A stretch of DNA of 64,000 bases from Fusobacterium massiliense (GCF_900095705.1 NZ_LT608327.1:744001-808000), one strand, 5' to 3'; shown: positions 45,676-53,686, numbered from the stretch's first letter. Notes: generated from the sequence alone by a model not told the origin. Program-made: numbers and translations.

Positions 45676-45835
45676 TTTTTTTATGCAATAATGAATTTTA
45701 ATAATAATAAAAAAAGAGAATTTTCAAGTTTTTATTCTCAAAAATTCTCTTAATTATGCTAAGTCATAGTCTAAACTTTTTCATCAACACTATTTGACAA
45801 ATAGCCGAAATTTATCAATAGAGGAGCTGATAAAA

Positions 45836-46504
45836 ATGATAAAAAATAGTTTTAAATTTATAATTTCGATTATTTTAATTATGACTACTAGTGCTTGTTC
45901 TAGTAATAATTTTTGGGGATTATTTAAACCACATTTTTTAACTGGAACCTATATAGATGCTTATGCAATAATAGAGGATGGTAAGATAAATAGAATGGGA
46001 ATACCTAAAGAAGATATAGATAAAATGGATAATATAATAAATAATAAATATGGAATTCGATTTATAAATGATGAGCGAATATACGCCCTTAAAGGAGGTG
46101 ATGAAAATTATGAAATAAAATTTTATAATGACTTTAAAATGACAGTAAATGGAAAAGAATACATAATGCCTAAAGAAAAAATAAGAGAATATTCTGATAA
46201 TAATTATTTCTATGATTTACCAATAGAAATAACAAATACAGAGTATAATGAATATATATTAGATATAGGAGAAATAGAAATTATTGATACAGATGGAAAA
46301 ATAATAAGACCAAGAACTAAAATACCACCAATATTATTTAAAAAAACTATTTTTAGAAGATTTGTAAATGACATAAATGGGAATAATTATGATGTGTATT
46401 ATAGAGGTTGGGCAGAAGATTATCCAAAGGATCCAAGTACTTTAAAAAAGATATATAATAATCTTGAGAAAAATTATGGTAATTTAAAAATTATAAAAAA
46501 ATAA
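45836..46504 (+). CDS. Lipoprotein, unknown, possible orphan immunity protein
   Basis: A 222-aa lipoprotein. The signal peptide runs from MIKNSFKFIISIILIMTT to the lipobox TSAC (Cys21). The mature part has no recognised domain. A reading back to 45794 crosses the IS end; ATG 45836 follows GAGGAGCTGATAAAA. The insertion left about 30 bases upstream of the start and would have separated the gene from its old promoter. Like the 43555 gene it sits behind a degraded secreted-protein fragment, the arrangement of orphan toxin/immunity cassettes. Confidence 0.65.
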   Translation: MIKNSFKFIISIILIMTTSACSSNNFWGLFKPHFLTGTYIDAYAIIEDGKINRMGIPKEDIDKMDNIINNKYGIRFINDERIYALKGGDENYEIKFYNDFKMTVNGKEYIMPKEKIREYSDNNYFYDLPIEITNTEYNEYILDIGEIEIIDTDGKIIRPRTKIPPILFKKTIFRRFVNDINGNNYDVYYRGWAEDYPKDPSTLKKIYNNLEKNYGNLKIIKK

Positions 46505-46521
46505 ATAGTTTAATTTTTGAG

Positions 46522-46559
46522 GAGACTGTGAACTTTTTTTCGAGACTGTGAACTTTTTT
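46522..46559. repeat. Tandem 20-bp direct repeat
   Basis: GAGACTGTGAACTTTTTT occurs twice with a 20-base period (46522-46540 and 46542-46559), just after the lipoprotein gene. The rest of the gap to 46713 is AT-rich, and no gene, terminator or further repeat is seen in it. Confidence 0.8.
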
Positions 46560-46713
46560 CTGTAAATTTTATTCTTCTATGATTAGAATTACTTAATTAA
46601 GTTTTAACATATTAATATAATATTTTTTATCTGTCAAGATTAAGGTATTCATTTTTGGGTACCTTTTTCTTTTTATGCTCCAAATCTACCTTCATACATT
46701 ATACTAAATTCTC

Positions 46714-46878
46714 CTAAGCAAAAAATAATGAACACTTTTTAAATAACCATGTACATAGAAATATCATTAAAATTACACTTAAACAACCACAAGTAACTTT
46801 TCCTAAGTAATAGATAATAACCCCTGCTATTACCCCCCATATTACTAACATCACTAAACCAAATAAAATATCATCCAT
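46714..46878 (-). CDS. Small membrane protein, 54 aa
   Basis: An ATG at 46878 opens 54 codons encoding two hydrophobic helices (ILFGLVMLVIWGVIAGVIIYY, split by LGKVTCGC, then LSVILMIFLCTWLF) with a short KK-containing tail. It begins only four bases after the stop of the 47110 gene, which supports translation as a pair. The ribosome site is weak (AAAGATG). No family recognised. Confidence 0.5.
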   Translation of the reverse strand: MDDILFGLVMLVIWGVIAGVIIYYLGKVTCGCLSVILMIFLCTWLFKKCSLFFA

Positions 46879-46882
46879 AATA

Positions 46883-47110
46883 TCACATCTTTTTATATAA
46901 TCTTACACCATTTCTGTTTGTGTAAAAACTTGCTATTCTTTTTGTTTCTACTTCTCTTTTTACAGAATTATAAAAATCTCTGTATAAATATTCTCCCATA
47001 CAGGCTTGAACTGCTAATAAATCTTCTAAAGCAAATTCAATTCCTTTTGTGTATCTCATTTCAATTTCAGCAATAGCTTTTGCTACTTGACCTTTCATAT
47101 CTCTTATCAT
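46883..47110 (-). CDS. Hypothetical protein, 75 aa
   Basis: A short soluble, helical, charged protein (MIRDMKGQVAKAIAEIEM...). A reading from 47131 exists, but ATG 47110 lies about ten bases after AAAGGAG, which suits the later start. It contains one cysteine and a basic C-terminal part ending RLYKKM. No family recognised. It is coupled to the small membrane protein gene four bases downstream. The pair lies between the accessory region and the glp operon. Confidence 0.6.
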   Translation of the reverse strand: MIRDMKGQVAKAIAEIEMRYTKGIEFALEDLLAVQACMGEYLYRDFYNSVKREVETKRIASFYTNRNGVRLYKKM

Positions 47111-47191
47111 TTTAAAGCAACTCCTTTGCATTAAATATTATTTAAGACTATTATATTTGAAAAAAATTATATTTTCAATTCTTTTTACAGA

Positions 47192-47225
47192 AAAATCTGC
47201 TGTATTTTACTTTACAACAGATTTT
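47192..47225 (-). terminator. Hairpin downstream of the glp operon
   Basis: AAAATCTG(C)TGTA at 47192-47204 pairs with TACA(A)CAGATTTT at 47213-47225. A T run follows on the minus strand, downstream of palindrome copy 12. Confidence 0.6.
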
Positions 47226-47239
47226 CTATGAATTATTTT

Positions 47240-47350
47240 TTTATTTATAAATAAAGTATAAATTTAATATAAAAATTAGTCTCCGACGTCCGTATTACTC
47301 TGGAGAGCATTTCGGTAAGCTCGGAAGAGTCATACGGCTATCAAGAGACT
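47240..47350 (-). repeat. Dispersed palindrome copy 12 (second loop type), reverse
   Basis: Core 47278-47350 with ACTCT/AGAGT inner arms; a shortened flank lies to the left (47240-47277). It starts about 23 bases after the stop of the DUF1667 gene. Confidence 0.9.
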
Positions 47351-47373
47351 TTATTTATAAAGTTAAAATTAAT

Positions 47374-47718
47374 CTACATATCTTTTGTTACAACAACATC
47401 TGCCCCTGTTCCAAAGACATCTTTAATTACAATATCTCCTCTTTTTACTGGAGCTACAAGTTCAACATTTTTTAACTCTTCCATAAGTTTAAAATTCATT
47501 TCTTTTGGTATAGCCTTATTAGTCTTTATTGGACATCTATGGTCTAAAGCATTTTTTATTTTTACAGTTGAAGTTACAACTCTTTTAGGAGCTGTTAATT
47601 CTTCTTTTCCATAAACTGCCCCTCTAGGACAAGAATTTCCTTTTACTTCGTAAGTTTCTGTGTTAACTTTTATATGACAACCAACAGGACAAACTATACA
47701 TATCATTTCCTTTTCCAT
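47374..47718 (-). CDS. DUF1667 iron-sulfur-like protein of the glp operon
   Basis: A 114-aa protein with an N-terminal CIVCPVGCHI motif and a second CPRGAVYGKEE cysteine (four cysteines in all in the first 35 residues) that probably bind a metal or cluster. It matches the DUF1667 family always found next to this kind of FAD oxidoreductase. Its start overlaps the stop of the preceding gene by one base. It may be a small electron-carrier subunit of the glycerol-3-phosphate dehydrogenase complex; this is inferred from context. Confidence 0.85.
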   Translation of the reverse strand: MEKEMICIVCPVGCHIKVNTETYEVKGNSCPRGAVYGKEELTAPKRVVTSTVKIKNALDHRCPIKTNKAIPKEMNFKLMEELKNVELVAPVKRGDIVIKDVFGTGADVVVTKDM

Positions 47719-48983
47719 TATTTATCCCCCTCTACAACTTCTACAACGATTTTATCAGAATCAATTTTTCTTAAAATAGTTTTAGATAAAGTAATTTTTT
47801 CCATTTCTCCAGGAGCCATATGAGCTTTTTTAACTGAATGAATTACAAAGTCATTTGACTTCACAACTATTTTTACATCTTTATATATTTGTCTAACTCT
47901 CATAGAAAGTTCAAGATTTTTTTCTATATTTTCCATTCTAAACTTTTGTGGAACAGTATAACCTATGCCATTTCCTGTTTGTACTTCTATATACTTACCA
48001 TCTGTAACTTCACCTTTTATATATCTTGCAGCAGCTTTTCCAGCTTTTCTTGATTCGATACTAACAAAGTCTACAAGGTCATGAACATGAACAACATTTC
48101 CAGATGCAAATATTCCTTCAATACTTGTTTCCATAAGTTCATTTACTATTGGTCCATTTGTTCTAGGATCTATTTTAATTCCTGTTGCTCTTGATATATC
48201 GTTTTCTGGAATAAGTCCAACAGATAAAAGTAAAGTATCACATTCATATTCAATTTCTGTTCCAGGTATAGGTTTTTTATTTTCATCAACTTTAGCTATT
48301 ATAACTTTTTCAACCCTATCTTTCCCTATTATATCTACAACAGTATGACTTAAGTATAAAGGAATATTATAGTCTTCCAAACATTGAACTATATTTCTCA
48401 TTAGTCCTCCAGAGAAAGGCATAAGTTCTGCAACAGCTAAAACTTTTGCACCTTCAAGTGTAAGTCTTCTTGCCATTATAAGTCCAATATCTCCAGAACC
48501 TAAAATAACTACTCTCTTCCCAACCATATATCCTTCCATATTGATATATCTTTGAGCTGCTCCAGCTGTAAATACTCCAGCAGGTCTGTCACCAGGAATA
48601 GCTATTGCTCCTCTTGTTCTCTCTCTACAACCCATAGTTAAAACAACAGATTTTGCTTCAATTATCATATATCCATCAACAGAGTTTATAGCTTGAACTA
48701 TTTTATTTTCAGATACTTCCAAAACCATTGTATCTAATTTATATTCAATATTTAATTCAAATAATTGATCCATAAATCTTTGAGCATATTCAGGACCTGT
48801 TAATTCTTCTTTAAATTCATGTAGACCAAAACCATTGTGAATACATTGTTGTAAAATTCCACCTAATTCCTTAGCTCTTTCTATAACAAGTATACTATCT
48901 ACTCCATTCTTTTTTGCTTCTATTGCAGCAGCAAGACCTGCAGGGCCTCCTCCAACAACAACTAAATCATATTTCATATTCAT
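47718..48983 (-). CDS. FAD-dependent oxidoreductase, glp operon second subunit
   Basis: A 421-aa two-dinucleotide-domain flavoprotein: FAD-binding DLVVVGGGPAGLAAAIEAKK at the N-terminus, a middle NAD-binding RVVILGSGDIGLIMARRL, and a late GIFASGNVVHVHDLVD FAD contact. It resembles the NADH-dependent partner of clostridial GlpA-type enzymes and probably passes electrons from the glycerol-3-phosphate dehydrogenase subunit to another carrier. GGGGGAACGAT precedes the ATG, 11 bp after the upstream stop. Confidence 0.87.
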   Translation of the reverse strand: MNMKYDLVVVGGGPAGLAAAIEAKKNGVDSILVIERAKELGGILQQCIHNGFGLHEFKEELTGPEYAQRFMDQLFELNIEYKLDTMVLEVSENKIVQAINSVDGYMIIEAKSVVLTMGCRERTRGAIAIPGDRPAGVFTAGAAQRYINMEGYMVGKRVVILGSGDIGLIMARRLTLEGAKVLAVAELMPFSGGLMRNIVQCLEDYNIPLYLSHTVVDIIGKDRVEKVIIAKVDENKKPIPGTEIEYECDTLLLSVGLIPENDISRATGIKIDPRTNGPIVNELMETSIEGIFASGNVVHVHDLVDFVSIESRKAGKAAARYIKGEVTDGKYIEVQTGNGIGYTVPQKFRMENIEKNLELSMRVRQIYKDVKIVVKSNDFVIHSVKKAHMAPGEMEKITLSKTILRKIDSDKIVVEVVEGDK

Positions 48984-48993
48984 ATCGTTCCCC

Positions 48994-50424
48994 CTATTTA
49001 GTCTTTCCTGTCAAAATGTATGAGTCTTTTTGTTCCATAACTATATCTTCCAAGTCTTTTCCTAATTCTCTTGCTAATATTTCTTGTACACGAGGTCCAC
49101 AGAAACCTCCTTGACATCTTCCAGCACCTGGTCTGACTCTTCTTTTAATTCCGTTTAATGTTCTACCTCCACATTTTCTATGGATAGCATCTACAATTTC
49201 TCCCTCTGTTATATTTTCACATCTACAAATTATTCTTCCATATCTAGGATCTTTTTCTATAACTTTAGCTTTTTCTTCTGGAGATAAAGTTATAAAATGT
49301 ATCATTTTTCTATTTTTAATAAAGTTTTCTTTTTTCTTAACATTTCCAAAACTATCCACAACCATTTTTGCTAAATCAACAGCCATAGCTGGTGCAGATG
49401 TAAGTCCTGGAGATTTAGTTCCTGCCATATTAAAGAAACCTTTCACATCTTCAGCTTCTCCTAAAATAAAATCTCCTGTGTCTGCTTCGGCTCTAAGACC
49501 AGCAAAATTTCTTATATTATCTCTAAAATTAACATCTTTTATACTTTTTACAGCAAACTTTCTAATTGTTTCAAAACCTTCTAAAGTATCTCCAACATCG
49601 TCTTTATCTTCAACATCTGAAGCTGTTGGACCAGCTATTATATTTCCATGAGCTGTCTTAGCTACTAAAATTCCTTTCCCCATTTCAGTTGGACATTGGA
49701 AAATTACACTATCTGTTAAATATCCTTGAACTTTATCAAGTAAATAATATTCTCCTATTCTTGGTGTAATTTTGAATTTTTTATTAGATAACATATTATT
49801 TATAAAATCTGCATAAACTCCAGCAGCATTTATAACCTTTTTAGTTTTTATTATTTCTCCACTTTTTAATTTTATTTCAAAACTATCATCAATTTTTTTT
49901 ATATTTTCAACTTCTGCATTAAGTTTTAATTCTACTCCATTTTCCATAGCATTTTCTACAAGTTTTATAGCAAATTCCCATGGACCTGTTATTCCAGCAG
50001 TACCTGCATATAGTGCTGCAACTGCTTCTTTACTTACATGTGGTTCTCTTCTTTGAATTTCTGCTGCATCTATAATTTCCATTTCTGGAACTCCGTTAGC
50101 AATTCCTCTTTTATAAAGCATTTCTAAATGTTCTTTTTCTTTTTCAGAAAATGCTAATACATAAGAACCAACTCTTCTAAATGGAGCGTCAACTTCCTTA
50201 CATAAAGCTTCATACATTGCATTTCCTTCAACATTGTACTTTGCCATAAGAGAACCCTCTTTTGCATCATATCCAGCATGTACTATAGCTGAATTTGCTT
50301 TTGTTGTTCCACAAGAAACATCGTTCTCTTTATCTAACAACAAAATATTCAATTCGTATTTTGATAATTCTCTTGAAACTGCTGCTCCCATTATTCCAGC
50401 ACCAATAACAACTACATCAAACAT
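48994..50424 (-). CDS. glpA: Glycerol-3-phosphate dehydrogenase-like FAD protein with [2Fe-2S] domain
   Basis: A 476-aa protein with a DAO-type FAD domain (VVVIGAGIMGAAVSRELSKY; SCGTTKANSAIVHAGYDA) and a C-terminal BFD-like domain with cysteines in ICRCENITEGEI and GRCQGGFCGPRV that should bind a [2Fe-2S] cluster. This domain order is that of anaerobic glycerol-3-phosphate dehydrogenase subunit A and related enzymes, which oxidise glycerol-3-phosphate to dihydroxyacetone phosphate; a 2-hydroxyglutarate-type activity cannot be excluded. It is the first gene of the three. Its leader holds a terminator hairpin likely controlled by GlpP. Confidence 0.85.
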   Translation of the reverse strand: MFDVVVIGAGIMGAAVSRELSKYELNILLLDKENDVSCGTTKANSAIVHAGYDAKEGSLMAKYNVEGNAMYEALCKEVDAPFRRVGSYVLAFSEKEKEHLEMLYKRGIANGVPEMEIIDAAEIQRREPHVSKEAVAALYAGTAGITGPWEFAIKLVENAMENGVELKLNAEVENIKKIDDSFEIKLKSGEIIKTKKVINAAGVYADFINNMLSNKKFKITPRIGEYYLLDKVQGYLTDSVIFQCPTEMGKGILVAKTAHGNIIAGPTASDVEDKDDVGDTLEGFETIRKFAVKSIKDVNFRDNIRNFAGLRAEADTGDFILGEAEDVKGFFNMAGTKSPGLTSAPAMAVDLAKMVVDSFGNVKKKENFIKNRKMIHFITLSPEEKAKVIEKDPRYGRIICRCENITEGEIVDAIHRKCGGRTLNGIKRRVRPGAGRCQGGFCGPRVQEILARELGKDLEDIVMEQKDSYILTGKTK

Positions 50425-50468
50425 ATCGTTCCTCCTTTTATATTCCCCTTAAAATTAGTGTTTCTAAA

Positions 50469-50519
50469 TAAAAAAGTCACGAAAAAACCACAGAATCTCT
50501 TCTGCTATTTTTCATGACT
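50469..50519 (-). terminator. Attenuator hairpin in the glp leader
   Basis: On the minus strand AGTCATGAAAAA pairs with TTTTTTCGTGACT, the inner AGCAGAA and TTCTGT pair as well, and six Ts follow. It sits between the promoter (50555-50583) and the glpA start (50424), so transcription must read through it to express the operon. A GAAGAGTGAG stretch precedes the stem. Confidence 0.85.
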
Positions 50520-50554
50520 CACTCTTCACTAGTCTAATATTCTATTATATTAAC

Positions 50555-50583
50555 ATTATATATATTTATCAAATAACTGTCAA
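50555..50583 (-). promoter_or_regulatory. Promoter of the glp operon
   Basis: On the minus strand perfect TTGACA (50583-50578), 17-base spacer and perfect TATAAT (50560-50555). Confidence 0.9.
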
Positions 50584-50627
50584 GTGTAATATTATTTGAA
50601 ATATCGTTCTATTTGTGTAATAAATAC

Positions 50628-50703
50628 AGTCTCTTGACAGCCGTATGAGTTCTACGAGCTCAATGAACACAGGCTCTTCGAACTAATATGGACGTCAGAG
50701 ACT
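50628..50703 (+). repeat. Dispersed palindrome copy 13, forward
   Basis: A near-consensus core with AGTTC/GAACT arms. There is no AT-rich flank: the right edge overlaps the galU stop codon (minus-strand TAG at 50704-50702), which is formed partly by the repeat. Confidence 0.92.
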
Positions 50704-51589
50704 AATTTATGTTTTCTACTACTAATTCTTTTAAATATTTTTTTATTTCTTCTTTAGTTTCTTCATTTCTAAGACCAAATTCAATATTAGCTTTTAAAAG
50801 CCCTGATTTACTTCCAATATCATATCTCTTTCCAGAGAAATTATAAGCCAGTACCTCTTCTTCATCTTTCATCATAGCAAGTATTGCATCTGTTAATTGA
50901 ATTTCTCCATTTTTACCTGGTTTTGTGTTTTCTAAATATTTAAAAATCTTTCCTGACAATAAATATCTTCCTAAACAAGCCATTCTAGATGGAGCATCTT
51001 TTTCTGACGGTTTTTCTAAGAAATCTGACATTTTAAAAGTTACATCATCTAAAACTCCATCTAATTTTGCTATACCATATTTAGAAACATCTTTAATATC
51101 AACTTCTTGACAACCTATTAAGCTTTTCCCATAAGCATCATATTTTTCTATCATTTGTTTTGTTACAGGTTTTTCAGGATTATAAATTATGTCATCTCCT
51201 AATGCAATGACAAAAGGTTCATCACCAACAAATGATTTTGCCTTTAAAATGGCATGTCCAAGTCCTAAAGGTAAATTTTGTCTTACATAACAAATATTTG
51301 CCATATTTGAAATATGAGAAACCTTATTTAACAATTCTATTTTACCATCATTTTTTAAAGTGTTTTCTAATTCATAAGAAAAATCAAAATGGTCTTCAAT
51401 AGAATTTTTATTTCTACCTGTTACAATAACTATATCTGTAATTCCAGATTCAACTAATTCTTCAACTATATATTGTAAAGACGGTTTATCAACTATTGTT
51501 AACATTTCTTTGGGTAGTGCTTTTGTTGCTGGAAGAACTCTCGTTCCAAGTCCAGCAGCGGGAATAACAGCCTTAGTAACTTTTTTCAT
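50702..51589 (-). CDS. galU: UTP-glucose-1-phosphate uridylyltransferase
   Basis: A 295-aa nucleotidyltransferase making UDP-glucose for LPS and capsule. N-terminal AVIPAAGLGTRVLPATKALPK binds UTP. LGLGHAILKAKSFVGDEPF, VIALGDDII and the YDIGSKSGLLKANIEFGL ending are typical. The start lies behind AAAGGAGATTTT; upstream is the flank of palindrome copy 14. The last codon and stop fall in palindrome copy 13, so the C-terminus may be slightly altered relative to other strains. Confidence 0.97.
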   Translation of the reverse strand: MKKVTKAVIPAAGLGTRVLPATKALPKEMLTIVDKPSLQYIVEELVESGITDIVIVTGRNKNSIEDHFDFSYELENTLKNDGKIELLNKVSHISNMANICYVRQNLPLGLGHAILKAKSFVGDEPFVIALGDDIIYNPEKPVTKQMIEKYDAYGKSLIGCQEVDIKDVSKYGIAKLDGVLDDVTFKMSDFLEKPSEKDAPSRMACLGRYLLSGKIFKYLENTKPGKNGEIQLTDAILAMMKDEEEVLAYNFSGKRYDIGSKSGLLKANIEFGLRNEETKEEIKKYLKELVVENIN

Positions 51590-51608
51590 AAAATAAAATC
51601 TCCTTTCA

Positions 51609-51722
51609 TTATTCTATAGGAAAGTATAAAGATAAATAGCAAAATTAATCTCTGATGTCCGTATTAGTTCGAAGATTCTGTATTTATTAAGTTCTTAGAA
51701 CTCATACGGTTATCAAGAGACT
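51609..51722 (-). repeat. Dispersed palindrome copy 14 (partly decayed), reverse
   Basis: Core 51647-51722 (AATCTCTGATGTCCGTATTA at the left). The flank TTCTATAGGAAAGTATAAAG lies at 51609-51646, directly before the galU ribosome site when read on the minus strand. Confidence 0.85.
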
Positions 51723-51726
51723 TTTT

Positions 51727-53637
51727 TTATTTTATAATAGCTCCAGACTCAACACTTTTATCTATTTTAACTAAAGAAATTCCATTTTTATCTTCAGTTG
51801 TTAGTAACATACCTTGTGATAGTTCACCTTTCAACTTAGTAAATTTTAAATTAGCTACAGCCATAACTTTTTCTCCAATTAATTTCTTATATTCCGGATA
51901 ATATTTAGCTATTCCTGATATTATTTGTCTTTCAAATTCTCCATCAAAAACTTTAAATTTTAGAAGTTTATCTGCTCCTTCAACTTTATCAACATCTAAA
52001 ATTTCAACAACTTTTATTTCTACCTTATTAAAATCTTTTATGTCAATAGGATTTTCTATTTTTAATTCTTTCTTAGTTTCTTTTTCTTCTTCTTTTTCTA
52101 TTTCAATTCTTGGGAATATAGGACTAGCTTCTCCTAATTTATGACCTTCTTTAAATATATTCCACTCTTTTATTTCTTCATATTGAAGTTTTGTAACATC
52201 GTTTTCAAAACCTAATTGATTAATTATTTTTTGAGAAGATTCCGGCATAAATGGTGCTATCATAAATGCAATTTTATATAGTCCTTCACATAAAATATTC
52301 ATTACTGCTGCCAATCTTCCTTTTTTAGCTTCATCTTTAGCCAAAGCCCAAGGTTCATTTTCATCTATATATTTATTAAGTCTTGAAACAAATTTCCAAA
52401 TAGTTTCCAATGCTTTAGAAAACTCAAAATAATACATATAATTCTTAACATCTTCTATTGTAGATGTAAACATAGTTTTAATTTCATTATCAATAAATTG
52501 TTCTTCTTGAGATGAAACAACAACTCCAGAAAAATATTTTTTATACATTCCTAAAGTTCTGTTTAAAAGATTACCTAAGTCATTTGCTAAATCTGAGTTT
52601 AATCTTCCAACAACTCCTCTTGTTGAATAATCTCCATCTGTTCCAAAACTAGCCTCTCTCAATAGATAATATCTAAATGCATCAACTCCATATTTTTTAA
52701 TTTCATTGTAAGGGTCAACTACATTTCCTTTAGATTTAGACATCTTTTCTCCTTCTGATGTCCACCAACCATGAGCCACTATGCTATCTGGTAATTTTAT
52801 TCCAGCAGACAATAACATACAAGGCCAAATTATAGCATGGAATCTAATTATATCTTTTCCTATTAAATGAACAACTCTTGATTTATTCCAAAATTTATTA
52901 AATTTTTCTTCATCATTTTCAAATCCGGCAGATGTTAAATAGTTAGTTAAAGCATCAAACCATACATAAGTTATATGACCCGGTGCAAAATCTATTGGTA
53001 TTCCCCATTTAAAAGTATTTCTTGATATAGATAAATCCTGAAGACCTTGTTTTATAAAAGAAATTACTTCATTTCTACGAGAATGAGGTAAAATAAAATC
53101 TGGGTTTTCATCTATATGTTTAAGTAATTCATCTGCATATTTCGACATTTTAAAGAAATATGATTCTTCTTTTAAAATTGTAAGTTCTTTTCCACAATCT
53201 GGGCATTTATTACTACCATTTAATTGATTTTCTGGGAAAAATGTTTCACAAGAAATACAATATTTCCCTTCATATTCTCCTTTATAAATATCACCTTTTT
53301 CATGAACTATATCTAATATTCTTTTTACAGCTTTTTTATGTCTATCTTCAGTTGTTCTTATAAAATCATCATATTTAATATCTAAAGCTGACCACATATT
53401 TTTAAAATTAGGTGTCATTTTATCTGTCCATTGTTGAGGTGTGTAACCATTTTTTTCCGCTGCTTGTTCAACTTTTTGACCGTGTTCATCAAGTCCAGTC
53501 ATAAAATGAGTATCTTGTCCCATAGATTTCCAATATCTATTAATTACATCAGCTGCTATTGTTGTATATGCACTACCAACATGTGGATCTCCGTTCACAT
53601 AATAAATCGGTGTACTAACAAAAAAGTTTTTTTTCAT
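51727..53637 (-). CDS. metG: Methionyl-tRNA synthetase with C-terminal tRNA-binding domain
   Basis: A 636-aa class I synthetase. The HIGH-like motif is in STPIYYVNGDPHVGSAYT. A zinc knuckle lies near 130-150 (CISCETFFPENQ, then CPDCGKEL), KMSKSKGNVVDPY is present, and an anticodon-binding helical domain follows. The last about 110 residues are an OB-fold EMAP/Trbp-type tRNA-binding domain (VEGADKLLKFKVFDGE; ANLKFTKLKGELSQGML). No T-box leader is seen. It starts 50 bp after the acyltransferase-like gene and may be co-transcribed. Confidence 0.97.
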   Translation of the reverse strand: MKKNFFVSTPIYYVNGDPHVGSAYTTIAADVINRYWKSMGQDTHFMTGLDEHGQKVEQAAEKNGYTPQQWTDKMTPNFKNMWSALDIKYDDFIRTTEDRHKKAVKRILDIVHEKGDIYKGEYEGKYCISCETFFPENQLNGSNKCPDCGKELTILKEESYFFKMSKYADELLKHIDENPDFILPHSRRNEVISFIKQGLQDLSISRNTFKWGIPIDFAPGHITYVWFDALTNYLTSAGFENDEEKFNKFWNKSRVVHLIGKDIIRFHAIIWPCMLLSAGIKLPDSIVAHGWWTSEGEKMSKSKGNVVDPYNEIKKYGVDAFRYYLLREASFGTDGDYSTRGVVGRLNSDLANDLGNLLNRTLGMYKKYFSGVVVSSQEEQFIDNEIKTMFTSTIEDVKNYMYYFEFSKALETIWKFVSRLNKYIDENEPWALAKDEAKKGRLAAVMNILCEGLYKIAFMIAPFMPESSQKIINQLGFENDVTKLQYEEIKEWNIFKEGHKLGEASPIFPRIEIEKEEEKETKKELKIENPIDIKDFNKVEIKVVEILDVDKVEGADKLLKFKVFDGEFERQIISGIAKYYPEYKKLIGEKVMAVANLKFTKLKGELSQGMLLTTEDKNGISLVKIDKSVESGAIIK

Positions 53638-53686
53638 TTTCCTCTTCTTCTCCTTTTTTTTATTAAATAATATTACAATTAATATT

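Larger units (their letters stand above)
44266..45806 (+). mobile_element. ISL3-family insertion sequence, complete
   Basis: A 1541-bp element. The left end reads GGTTGTATACTAAATGGTGT (continuing TGATAGAAAAG). The right end, read inward on the minus strand, is GGCTATTTGTCAAATAGTGT (continuing TGATGAAAAAG), so the terminal inverted repeats match imperfectly over about 30 bases. The 8 bp on each side are identical, GAAATTTA (44258-44265 and 45807-45814): a target duplication of the size typical of ISL3. It carries one intact transposase gene. Confidence 0.93.

Noticed and set aside
42389-46504. Prophage or integrative element
   Set aside because: No integrase, phage structural gene, attachment-site duplication or tRNA edge. 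The only complete mobile unit is the ISL3 element.
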